This document shows, in pieces, positions 26,279 through 35,899 of a stretch of 64,000 bases of DNA. Source of the stretch: Methylobacillus flagellatus_A (GTDB lineage Bacteria; Pseudomonadota; Gammaproteobacteria; Burkholderiales; Methylophilaceae); the NCBI RefSeq assembly GCF_031344055.1, contig NZ_JADBEN010000001.1; one strand, written 5' to 3'. The notes under the pieces are model-generated. The model did not search any database. It saw only the letters and a list, made by a program, of their open reading frames with translations, and was not told the origin of the DNA. Position numbers and translations under genes: made by a program. Position 1 is the stretch's first letter; each line of letters opens with the position of its first letter.

Positions 26279-26590
26279 TTAACCAGGCCGCCGTTTGGTT
26301 GAGCGAGAGCTCAGGTTTGATGCTTTCTCAACCAAGCGGCCAGAGGCGTATTTATGCAGCACGCTGGCAATAAATGTCTGATAGGGGATACCTTCCTCCA
26401 GTGCGCGGGCCTGAATATCCATTAGGTCGGGAGTGGAGAGGCGGATGTTGATTCGGCGATCCTTGAGGAAGGTGGCGGTGGCCGCTGCCTTGAATTTTGA
26501 CAGATCCGCCTGTGAGGGTGAGTTTGACTTGAGTTCACCCTTATCATAGGCCGCCAAAAGTTCTTCCTCGTATGTATCAAGTTTTTTCAC
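26279..26590 (-). CDS. CopG/BrnA-like antitoxin
   Basis: 103 residues. The core KDRRINIRLSTPDLMDIQARALEEGIPYQTFIASVLHKYASGRL has ribbon-helix-helix character of CopG-type antitoxins. A basic low-complexity tail follows. It overlaps the upstream toxin gene by 14 bp, in the toxin-first order typical of BrnT/BrnA. Confidence 0.8.
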   Translation of the reverse strand: MKKLDTYEEELLAAYDKGELKSNSPSQADLSKFKAAATATFLKDRRINIRLSTPDLMDIQARALEEGIPYQTFIASVLHKYASGRLVEKASNLSSRSTKRRPG

Positions 26591-26870
26591 TGGGATCGTT
26601 CCTTTGTAAATAATCGCGGGTCGCCTTCCTGCTGGGGATCACGGTTTTCAGAAAAAAATAATCGGTTTCTTCGACATAGGGCACCAAGTAAACGTAACCA
26701 TCAAGCGCTACGACCAGAATGGACTGGTTGGGATATTTTTCCAGGTTTGGGTGGCGTAATTGATCCAATACCCCATCAGCCTCGATTGCCAGCACAATTT
26801 CCTCGAAAGAAATGCTGCGCTCAATTTTCAGAGCCTCATTTTTATCATGACTCCAGCGAAATGGTTTCAT
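26577..26870 (-). CDS. BrnT-like toxin
   Basis: 97 residues: FRWSHDKNEALKIERSISFEEIVLAIEADGVLD, then ILVVALDGYVYLVPYVEETDYFFLKTVIPSRKATRDYL. This is the BrnT/RelE-like fold, a ribosome-dependent RNase in known members. It is first gene of a two-gene operon with the CopG-like antitoxin. Confidence 0.8.
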   Translation of the reverse strand: MKPFRWSHDKNEALKIERSISFEEIVLAIEADGVLDQLRHPNLEKYPNQSILVVALDGYVYLVPYVEETDYFFLKTVIPSRKATRDYLQRNDPSEKT

Positions 26871-26941
26871 GAAGTTATTCTATATTGGTGTGTGCCTAAT
26901 GTCACCTATAGGAATTCAGGATTTCATAGGCAGGTATGTGA

Positions 26942-27739
26942 TTAAGATTGTGGCGCGCGACGCAAGCTCGCGATCCACAGCCATATCCCTGCAATCACCA
27001 TCGGCAAACTCAACCACTGTCCCATACTCAAGCCTAGCGACAGCAGGCCGAGGAAGCTGTCCGGCTCGCGCGTGAATTCCACCAGGAAGCGGAAGCTGCC
27101 GTAGCCGATCAGGAACAGCGCCGACACCGATCCCCTTGCGCGCGGCTTGCTGGAATACCACCAGAGCAGGATGAACAGCACGACGCCTTCAAACAGGAAT
27201 TCGTAAAGCTGCGAAGGATGGCGTGCGATGTTGTCCACTTGCGGAAAGACCATGGCCCAGGGCGCATCGCTGGCGCGGCCCCATAGCTCGCCGTTGATGA
27301 AGTTGCCCATGCGTCCCGCGCCCAGGCCGACGGGCACCAACGGCGCGACGAAATCCATGATGCCGAAGAAGGTCAGGCCGCGCTGTCTCGCGAACAGCAG
27401 CATGGCGGCCATGACGCCGATGAAGCCGCCATGGAAGGACATGCCGCCTTGCCAGAGGAAGAGGATCTCGTGGGGATGGGCCAGGTAGTATTCGTGCTGG
27501 TAGAACAATGCATAGCCCAGCCTGCCACCCAGGATGACGCCGAGCGCGCCGTAGAACAAGGCGTCATCCAGCGTCTTGGGCGTCCAGCCAGCCTGCGACC
27601 ACCAGGGCTGATGGGCGATGCGCCAGCGCCCCAGCCAGAGAAAAGCCAGGAAGCCGATGAGGTACATCAGGCCATACCAATGAATGCCGAACGAGCCCAG
27701 GTGGATGGCGACTGGATCAAATTGTGGATGAACAAGCAT
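26942..27739 (-). CDS. lgt: Prolipoprotein diacylglyceryl transferase
   Basis: 265 residues with seven hydrophobic segments and the Lgt signatures MSFHGGFIGV, GAGRMGNFINGELWGR and HPSQLYEF. It transfers diacylglycerol from phosphatidylglycerol to lipobox cysteines in the inner membrane. It is divergent from ilvD, with about 60 bp between the starts. Confidence 0.95.
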   Translation of the reverse strand: MLVHPQFDPVAIHLGSFGIHWYGLMYLIGFLAFLWLGRWRIAHQPWWSQAGWTPKTLDDALFYGALGVILGGRLGYALFYQHEYYLAHPHEILFLWQGGMSFHGGFIGVMAAMLLFARQRGLTFFGIMDFVAPLVPVGLGAGRMGNFINGELWGRASDAPWAMVFPQVDNIARHPSQLYEFLFEGVVLFILLWWYSSKPRARGSVSALFLIGYGSFRFLVEFTREPDSFLGLLSLGLSMGQWLSLPMVIAGIWLWIASLRRAPQS

Positions 27740-27799
27740 TGGGATTGGCCCTTGGATTGGAGTAAAATCTCCTAATTATACGTTTAGTTTAGGGTTTTT

Positions 27800-29650
27800 A
27801 TGCCGCAATACCGCTCCAGAACCTCCACCCATGGCCGCAATATGGCAGGCGCCCGCGCACTTTGGCGCGCCACCGGGATGAAGGAGGACGACTTCCAGAA
27901 ACCGATCATTGCGATCGCCAATTCCTTTACCCAGTTCGTGCCAGGGCACGTGCACCTCAAGGACCTGGGGCAGCTGGTGGCGCGCGAGATCGAGCGTGCG
28001 GGCGGCGTCGCCAAGGAGTTCAATACGATCGCCGTGGACGACGGCATCGCCATGGGCCATAGCGGCATGCTCTATAGCCTGCCCAGCCGCGACTTGATTG
28101 CGGACGCCGTGGAGTATATGGTGAGCGCTCACTGTGCCGATGCGCTGGTATGCATTTCCAATTGCGACAAGATCACCCCGGGCATGCTGATGGCGGCCCT
28201 GCGCCTGAATATCCCGGTGGTGTTCGTCTCGGGCGGCCCGATGGAGGCCGGCAAGGTCAACTGGCAGGGCAACGTGCACAAGCTCGACCTGGTGGATGCC
28301 ATGGTGGCGGCCGCGGACAGCAATGTATCCGATGAAGAGTCCGACGCGATCGAGCGCTCCGCCTGCCCGACCTGCGGTTCCTGTTCCGGCATGTTCACCG
28401 CCAACTCGATGAACTGCCTGACCGAGGCGCTGGGCCTGAGCCTGCCGGGCAACGGTTCCACATTGGCCACGCATGCCGCGCGCAAGGAGCTGTTCCTCAA
28501 GGCGGGCCGCCTGATCGTGGAAATCACCAAGCGCTATTACGAGCAGGATGACGAGAGCGTGTTGCCGCGCAGCATCGCCAATCTCAAGGCGTTCGAGAAC
28601 GCCATGAGCCTGGATGTCGCCATGGGCGGCTCGACCAACACCGTGTTGCACCTGCTGGCAGCGGCGCACGAAGCTAAGGTGGATTTCACCATGGCCGACA
28701 TTGACCGCATTTCCCGCGGCGTGCCTTGCGTTAGCAAGGTGGCGCCCGCCACGGCTAAATACCACATGGAGGACGTGCACCGCGCGGGCGGCGTGATGGG
28801 TATCCTGGCGGAGTTGAGCCGGGCCGGGCTGATCCACCGCGATACCCCGACCGTGCATAGCCCTACCCTGGGTGAGGCGTTGGACAAGTGGGACATCATG
28901 ACCACCACGGACGAGGAGGTGAAGAAATTCTACCGCGCCGCGCCGGGCGGCATTTCCACGACGATTGCCTTCAGCCAGTCGATGCTCTGGCCTGATCTGG
29001 ATACAGACCGCAAGGAAGGATGCATCCGCGACAAGGCGCATGCCTATTCGCAGGACGGCGGCCTGGCGGTGCTCTACGGCAACATTGCGCTGGACGGCTG
29101 CATCGTGAAGACTGCGGGCGTGGACGACAGCATCCTCAAGTTTACGGGCCGTGCGCGTATCTTCGAAAGCCAGGACGATGCCGTCGCAGGCATCCTGGCC
29201 GACAAGATCGAGGCGGGCGACATCGTCATCATCCGCTACGAAGGCCCGCGCGGCGGCCCTGGCATGCAGGAAATGCTCTACCCGACCAGCTACCTGAAAT
29301 CCAAGGGACTGGGCAAGGCTTGCGCGCTGCTGACCGACGGGCGCTTTTCAGGCGGCACTTCCGGCCTGAGCATCGGCCATGCCTCGCCGGAGGCTGCCGA
29401 GGGCGGCGCGATCGGCCTGGTGGAGGAAAACGACATCATCGAGATCGATATCCCCAACCGTACCATCCACCTGGCGGTCAAGGATGAAGTGCTGGCCCAC
29501 CGGCGTGCCGCGATGGAGGCGCGCGGCAAAGATGCATGGAAGCCGGTCAACCGTCAGCGTCATGTATCCGTTGCATTACGTGCGTATGCTGCAATGAGCA
29601 CGTCCGCGGCCAAAGGTGCGGTGCGCGACGTAAGCCAGATCGAGAAGTAG
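27800..29650 (+). CDS. ilvD: Dihydroxy-acid dehydratase
   Basis: 616 residues, normal length. Fe-S ligands are in SNCDKITPGM and CPTCGSCSGMFTANSMNCL, with catalytic-site GRFSGGTSG near the C-terminus. Converts 2,3-dihydroxy-3-methyl acids to the 2-oxo acids of isoleucine and valine biosynthesis. No strong Shine-Dalgarno sequence precedes the ATG (TTAGGGTTTTTATG). Confidence 0.96.
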   Translation: MPQYRSRTSTHGRNMAGARALWRATGMKEDDFQKPIIAIANSFTQFVPGHVHLKDLGQLVAREIERAGGVAKEFNTIAVDDGIAMGHSGMLYSLPSRDLIADAVEYMVSAHCADALVCISNCDKITPGMLMAALRLNIPVVFVSGGPMEAGKVNWQGNVHKLDLVDAMVAAADSNVSDEESDAIERSACPTCGSCSGMFTANSMNCLTEALGLSLPGNGSTLATHAARKELFLKAGRLIVEITKRYYEQDDESVLPRSIANLKAFENAMSLDVAMGGSTNTVLHLLAAAHEAKVDFTMADIDRISRGVPCVSKVAPATAKYHMEDVHRAGGVMGILAELSRAGLIHRDTPTVHSPTLGEALDKWDIMTTTDEEVKKFYRAAPGGISTTIAFSQSMLWPDLDTDRKEGCIRDKAHAYSQDGGLAVLYGNIALDGCIVKTAGVDDSILKFTGRARIFESQDDAVAGILADKIEAGDIVIIRYEGPRGGPGMQEMLYPTSYLKSKGLGKACALLTDGRFSGGTSGLSIGHASPEAAEGGAIGLVEENDIIEIDIPNRTIHLAVKDEVLAHRRAAMEARGKDAWKPVNRQRHVSVALRAYAAMSTSAAKGAVRDVSQIEK

Positions 29651-29701
29651 GCAGCATCGATAATAATAAAAAGAATTCATCAATCAGTTTTAAAAGAGCG
29701 T

Positions 29702-30613
29702 ATGCAATCAGTACACGAATTGAATGCCCGGTACGGGGTCGGGCATAAAATCCATTTTTCCGCAGACCTGAACGGGTTGGTGACGCTGGAAATCGAAAAC
29801 CCGCATGCCACCGCCAAGGTCGCCTTGCAAGGCGGGCACGTCATGCAATGGAACCCGCGCCATGCCGAGGCGCCGGTGTTGTGGTTGTCCGACCAGGCGC
29901 GCTTCGTCGCCGGACGTTCTATCCGAGGCGGCGTGCCGGTTTGCTGGCCGTGGTTCGGCCCGCATGCGACGGACGAGACCCTCTGTCCGCATGGTTTTGC
30001 CCGCGTGGTGCCATGGGAGGTGGTCGATGCCAAGCCTGAGGCGGACAACACCACCAGCCTTGTCTTGAGGCTGGTGGAGAGCCGTCAGGTGGAAAAGCAG
30101 TGGCCTTACGATTGTGAATTGACCTTGACCGTCAACATTGGCCCGACGCTCAAGATGGCGCTGACTACCACTAATAAGGGTAATGAGCCGTTCGTGATCG
30201 GCGAGGCCCTGCATACCTATTTCCAGGTCAGCGATATCGAGGTAGTCAAGGTGCTTGGGCTGGATCATACTGAGTATGAGGACAAGGTCGAGGACTACGC
30301 TCGCAAGCGCCAGTCCGGCGACATTAGCTTCAATGACGAGGTGGACCGGGTTTACCTGAATACCGAGTCGACCTGCGTGCTGGAAGACCCGGGCTTGCGC
30401 CGCAAGATCGTCATCGAGAAAACCGGCAGTCAATCTACCGTGGTCTGGACGCCATGGGAACGCAAGGCGGCCGAGATCGGCGACCTGGGCAGCCACCATG
30501 GCTGGCGGCAGATGGTATGTGTCGAGACCTCCAACGTCAGGGGCAATGTCGTCACTGTCGAGCCTGGCAGCTCTCATACTTTGAGCGTGCAGTACAGCAC
30601 TGAAAGTTTGTAG
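29702..30613 (+). CDS. D-hexose-6-phosphate mutarotase (YeaD family)
   Basis: 303 residues of the aldose-1-epimerase fold with the YeaD signatures GGHVMQWNP, SIRGGVPVCWPWFGPH, GEALHTYFQVSD and the C-terminal ETSNVRGNVVTVEPG. It interconverts alpha and beta anomers of glucose-6-phosphate, which suits an organism using the ribulose monophosphate cycle; that link is inference. It lies 51 nt after ilvD on the same strand. Confidence 0.88.
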   Translation: MQSVHELNARYGVGHKIHFSADLNGLVTLEIENPHATAKVALQGGHVMQWNPRHAEAPVLWLSDQARFVAGRSIRGGVPVCWPWFGPHATDETLCPHGFARVVPWEVVDAKPEADNTTSLVLRLVESRQVEKQWPYDCELTLTVNIGPTLKMALTTTNKGNEPFVIGEALHTYFQVSDIEVVKVLGLDHTEYEDKVEDYARKRQSGDISFNDEVDRVYLNTESTCVLEDPGLRRKIVIEKTGSQSTVVWTPWERKAAEIGDLGSHHGWRQMVCVETSNVRGNVVTVEPGSSHTLSVQYSTESL

Positions 30614-30625
30614 CCGGGTGATTGG

Positions 30626-30649
30626 ATTGGCAATGGGTGCATTGCCAAT
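30626..30649. repeat. Perfect 9-bp stem hairpin after the mutarotase gene
   Basis: ATTGGCAAT, six-base loop, ATTGCCAAT, with partly complementary GCCGG flanks. It has no T-tract, so it is an RNA-processing or stabilising hairpin at best rather than a terminator. Confidence 0.45.
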
Positions 30650-30702
30650 AGCCGGCCGTTGTAACGCGATTCAGCGGGAGTGCAGGCTCCCAAGGAGAAT
30701 GA

Positions 30703-31029
30703 ATGAAGACAATCATGCGCATATTGGTAGCCGCGAGCTGCTTGCTCATGGCTGGGCAGGCGGCAGCGGTGGATGCAAAGGTGGCGGAGTCGCTGGCACA
30801 GAAAAACGGTTGTCTGGCTTGCCACACGATCAAGCAAAAGGTCATCGGCCCGGCATTGCAGGATATCGCAGCCAAGTACCGTGGCCAGCCCGGGGTGGAA
30901 GCCAAGCTGATAGGCCGGGTCAAGAACGGCACCAGCGGCGTCTGGGGGCCGGTGCCCATGGGCCCGAACAGCCCGCAGGTGAAGGATGAGGATATCAAGG
31001 TCATCGTGCAGTGGATATTGACCTTGTAG
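30703..31029 (+). CDS. Small periplasmic class I cytochrome c
   Basis: 108 residues with a signal peptide (MRILVAASCLLMAGQAAA), one heme-binding CLACH, and a Met ligand in GPVPMGPNSP. Length and layout fit a cytochrome c5/c551-type electron carrier. It lies one gene away from xoxF, but its strand and an intervening terminator argue against co-transcription. It could accept electrons from a periplasmic dehydrogenase; there is no direct evidence. Confidence 0.88.
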   Translation: MKTIMRILVAASCLLMAGQAAAVDAKVAESLAQKNGCLACHTIKQKVIGPALQDIAAKYRGQPGVEAKLIGRVKNGTSGVWGPVPMGPNSPQVKDEDIKVIVQWILTL

Positions 31030-31052
31030 CGGTTGCTGCAGTTGCTCCAAGC

Positions 31053-31085
31053 AAAGCCAGTCAAATGTTTTGACTGGCTTTTTTG
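31053..31085 (+). terminator. Intrinsic terminator of the cytochrome c gene
   Basis: AAAGCCAGTCAAA...TTTGACTGGCTTTTTT, a strong stem followed by a T-run, about 25 nt after the stop. It may also serve the convergent activator gene ending at 31107. Confidence 0.88.
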
Positions 31086-31106
31086 TTGGATGGAATCAGG
31101 GCGTCC

Positions 31107-33017
<1,911 letters not shown>

Positions 33018-33028
33018 GATTGATATTA

Positions 33029-33039
33029 GGAACTGTTCC
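33029..33039. promoter_or_regulatory. Upstream activator site copy 1 (GGAACTGTTCC)
   Basis: Perfect 5-1-5 dyad. Related dyads GGAATAAATTC (33101-33111) and GGAATTATTCC (33145-33155) follow in the same intergenic region. All three share GGAA-N3-TTC. They are placed upstream of the xoxF sigma-54 promoter and may bind the adjacent activator. This copy also lies just before the activator's own start. Confidence 0.58.
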
Positions 33040-33100
33040 CAAATGTAGCACTTGTGCAATTTCGTGACAACTGATTACGACGGGTTCGAGTCGATAGTTA

Positions 33101-33111
33101 GGAATAAATTC
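33101..33111. promoter_or_regulatory. Upstream activator site copy 2 (GGAATAAATTC)
   Basis: Imperfect member of the GGAA-N3-TTC dyad set, about 70 bp upstream of the xoxF -24 element. Confidence 0.42.
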
Positions 33112-33144
33112 ATATGGCAACGTATTATTTTTTCATGGTTTTCA

Positions 33145-33155
33145 GGAATTATTCC
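33145..33155. promoter_or_regulatory. Upstream activator site copy 3 (GGAATTATTCC)
   Basis: Perfect 5-1-5 dyad 17 bp upstream of the xoxF -24 element. That is close for an enhancer, so it could also exert repression or mark the activator's own promoter. Confidence 0.5.
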
Positions 33156-33171
33156 CGGTGATTGTTTTGGC

Positions 33172-33187
33172 TGGCATGGGGATTGCT
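33172..33187 (+). promoter_or_regulatory. Sigma-54 promoter of xoxF
   Basis: TGGCATGGGGATTGCT fits TGGCACG-N4-TTGCW with a single mismatch and correct spacing. Predicted start near 33199, giving a leader of about 92 nt. A sigma-54 activator gene is immediately divergent. Confidence 0.8.
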
Positions 33188-33290
33188 GAATAGGGCCTGC
33201 AAGTTGATGACCAGGCATGGTCATGGTGCTGGCTGAGGTGGAGAGCATCGGCCAGCAATAAAACAACAAACATACTATGGAGAATATCCC

Positions 33291-35162
33291 TTGAAAGCGA
33301 AGCATTTGAAAATAGCACTGGGTGCCAGCCTGATCGGCCTGACATCCATCCCTGCTTTTGCAGCAGATGAGCTGGAAAAGCTGATCCAGGACGACAACCA
33401 ATGGGTAACGCAGCGCAAGGACTATGCCAGCACAGGCTACAGCAAGCTGTCCCAGATCAGCCAATCCAACGTCAAGAACCTGAAGGCTGCCTGGACATTC
33501 GCTACCGGCGTTAACCGCGGCCATGAAGGCGCTCCGCTGGTGATCGGCGACACGATGTACTTTACCACCGCATTCCCCAACAATGTCTATGCGCTCGACC
33601 TGAACAACGAGGAAAAGATCAAATGGTCCTATTTCCCCAAGCAGGATCCTTCCGTGCAGGCATTGCTCTGCTGCGATAACGTAACCCGCGGCCTCGCCTA
33701 CGGCGACGGCAAGATCTTCCTGCAGCAGAACGACGGCCAACTGGTCGCCCTGGACGCCAAGACCGGCGCCAAGATCTGGGACGTAGGCGTTGTCGACGTC
33801 AAGCAAGGCGCTACCACCACCAATGCACCTCACGTGTTCAAGGACAAGGTCATCACCGGATGCTCGGGCGGCGAATACGGCGTCCGCTGCTACCTGACAG
33901 CCTACAACATCAAGGATGGCTCAATTGCATGGCGTGCCTACAGCACAGGTCCTGACAGCGAAGTGCTGATCGGCAAGGATTTCAACAAGGACAATCCTCA
34001 CTACAGCTCGTTGTCCGTATATGAAGACGTAAACGGCGGTAACAAGGAAGGCGGCTCTTTCAAGGCTCTGCCTAAGGAAAAGCTGAAGTTCCCTGAAAAG
34101 GACCTGGGCGTGAAGACCTGGCTCAAGCCGCAAGCGACCAAGAACGGCTGGGAGCAGGGCGGCGGCGCGACTTGGGGCTGGTACTCCTACGATTCGGCAT
34201 TGAACCTGGTTTACTACTCCACAGGCAACCCATCCGTCTGGAACCCGGACGTGCGTCCCGGCGACAACAAGTGGTCCATGACCATTTTCGCACGCGACCT
34301 GGACACTGGCGTCGCCAAGTGGGGTTATCAATTGACGCCTCACGATGAGTGGGACTTCGATGCAGTGAACGAAACCATCCTCTGGGATGCGGACGGCAAG
34401 AAGCTCGCTACCCACTTTGACCGCAATGGTTTCGGCTACACCCTGGACCGCCAGACCGGCAAGCTGCTGGTGGCGGAAAAGATGCACCCGTTCGTCAACT
34501 GGGCGACTGGCATTGACCTCGTGACCGGCATCCCGCAAAAGGACCCCAAGTTCTCCACCCACGAAGACGTGAATGTCACGGGCATCTGCCCCGCAGCGTT
34601 GGGCGTGAAGGACCAGCAGCCTGCTGCCTACTCTCCCAAGACCAAGCTGTTCTACGTGCCGCTCAACCACGTCTGCATGGATTACGAGCCTGTGGAAGTG
34701 AAGTACGTGGCTGGCCAGCCTTGGGTTGGCGCAACCCTGAGCATGTACCCCGGTCCTGACGGCGTCATGGGCGGCTTCATGGCCTGGGATGGCCTCAAGG
34801 GCAAGCAAGCCTGGTACAAGAAAGAGAAGTTCTCTGTCTGGAGCGGCGCCTTGGCGACTGCGTCTGATGTCGTGTTCTACGGCACGCTGGATCGCTGGTT
34901 CAAGGCTGTCGACGCCAAGAGCGGCAAGGAACTTTGGAAATTCCGCGTGGGCTCCGGTGTCGTCGGTAACCCGATCACCTATGGCCACAAGGGCAAGCAA
35001 TACGTCGCAATCCTCTCCGGCATCGGTGGCTGGGCAGGTGTGGCAATGAACCTGGGCCTGACCAACGACAACGAAGGTCTGGGCGCAGCAGGTGGTTACA
35101 AGGAGTTGAAGGAGTGGAATGCGGCACCAGGCGGTGGCGCACTCAACGTATTCAGCCTCTAA
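33291..35162 (+). CDS. xoxF: Lanthanide-dependent PQQ methanol dehydrogenase
   Basis: 623 residues with a signal peptide (LKIALGASLIGLTSIPAFA). PQQ beta-propeller with the adjacent-cysteine pair (LLCCDNVTRG), PQQ-binding motifs (AWTFATGV, GGWAGV) and the active site TPHDEWDFDAVNE. The second Asp, two residues after the catalytic Asp, is the hallmark of lanthanide-binding XoxF; calcium MxaF has Ala there. It oxidises methanol in the periplasm. The start is TTG, with GGAG 8-11 nt upstream; no in-frame ATG gives the signal peptide. No xoxG or xoxJ follows. Codon use looks highly biased, as for a strongly expressed gene. Confidence 0.94.
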   Translation: MKAKHLKIALGASLIGLTSIPAFAADELEKLIQDDNQWVTQRKDYASTGYSKLSQISQSNVKNLKAAWTFATGVNRGHEGAPLVIGDTMYFTTAFPNNVYALDLNNEEKIKWSYFPKQDPSVQALLCCDNVTRGLAYGDGKIFLQQNDGQLVALDAKTGAKIWDVGVVDVKQGATTTNAPHVFKDKVITGCSGGEYGVRCYLTAYNIKDGSIAWRAYSTGPDSEVLIGKDFNKDNPHYSSLSVYEDVNGGNKEGGSFKALPKEKLKFPEKDLGVKTWLKPQATKNGWEQGGGATWGWYSYDSALNLVYYSTGNPSVWNPDVRPGDNKWSMTIFARDLDTGVAKWGYQLTPHDEWDFDAVNETILWDADGKKLATHFDRNGFGYTLDRQTGKLLVAEKMHPFVNWATGIDLVTGIPQKDPKFSTHEDVNVTGICPAALGVKDQQPAAYSPKTKLFYVPLNHVCMDYEPVEVKYVAGQPWVGATLSMYPGPDGVMGGFMAWDGLKGKQAWYKKEKFSVWSGALATASDVVFYGTLDRWFKAVDAKSGKELWKFRVGSGVVGNPITYGHKGKQYVAILSGIGGWAGVAMNLGLTNDNEGLGAAGGYKELKEWNAAPGGGALNVFSL

Positions 35163-35226
35163 ACCATCTTTAGGCAGTACCCCTGCCGAAAGGCAGGGCT
35201 CATCTCCATTTTAGTAGTCCCTTCTT

Positions 35227-35256
35227 GCCAGTCCCTTGTGGACTGGCTTTTTTTTG
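35227..35256 (+). terminator. Intrinsic terminator after xoxF
   Basis: GCCAGTCC-CTTGT-GGACTGGC followed by eight T residues, about 65 nt after the stop. A weaker hairpin (CCTGCCGAAAGGCAGG) lies at 35182-35197. Confidence 0.9.
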
Positions 35257-35266
35257 CCCACAAAAC

Positions 35267-35892
35267 CAAGGGCGAGCGTAGTGAAGCCAAGTCGCCGTAG
35301 GTTTTAGTCCCGTCTGGCTGCGCCGAGTAGCACAGCTTTTAATGGATCAGGGCTTGCGTCTGTTTGAGCGAAGCGAGTTCAGCAAGACCCCATTAAAAGC
35401 GAGCAACGCAGGTTGCCCGGAACGTAGTGTAGGGACGCAGACAATCGGGTCGCCTTTTCTTTCGTATCTTTCTTTTGGCGAAACAAAAGAAAGATACTCG
35501 CCCGGCGGGGCGAAACCCATCCTCTCGTCAATCACAATATGGATGAAGACTAAAAACCGTGGGGTTCGATGGGGTGGTGCTTGGATAGTGAATTACGCAA
35601 AAATAGTTTTGACCACTATCGCAAGTCGTCGAATCGTTGCCTTTCGCTTGCCAGCGAGTTACTTTCATTTGCTTCGCCAAATAAAAGTAACCAAAGCAAA
35701 GGCGACCCCGGAGTCTGCGCCGGGAGCAAGCTCCCGGTCCCCTGCGTTGCTCGTGCTAGATGGCGGCTTGCTGAACTCGCTAGCGCTCAGACAGACGCAA
35801 GCCTTATTTCCATCCAGCACTGCGCTACTCGGCGCAGCCAGACGGGGAAGTCAACGTCAAAACCATACTTGGCTTCGCTGCGCTCGCCCTTG
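35267..35892. repeat. Large nested inverted-repeat element between xoxF and the APC permease gene
   Basis: The left arm (35267 to about 35455) and right arm (about 35700 to 35892) are diverged inverted copies of the same 150-190 bp sequence. Shared blocks include CAAGGGCGAGCG, GTCTGGCTGCGCCGAGTAGC, GGCTTGCGTCTGT, AGCGAGTTCAGCAAG and GAGCAACGCAGG. Each arm has an inner hairpin (GTATCTTTCTTTTG... near 35463-35495 and GTTACTTT...AAAGTAAC near 35657-35690). Open frames through it are not credible genes. It resembles a dispersed non-coding repeat rather than an insertion sequence; no transposase is seen. Confidence 0.75.
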
Positions 35893-35899
35893 TGAGTTA

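Noticed and set aside
33075..33833. 252-codon minus-strand frame over the xoxF promoter
   Set aside because: Antisense to xoxF and its regulatory region; no family resemblance.
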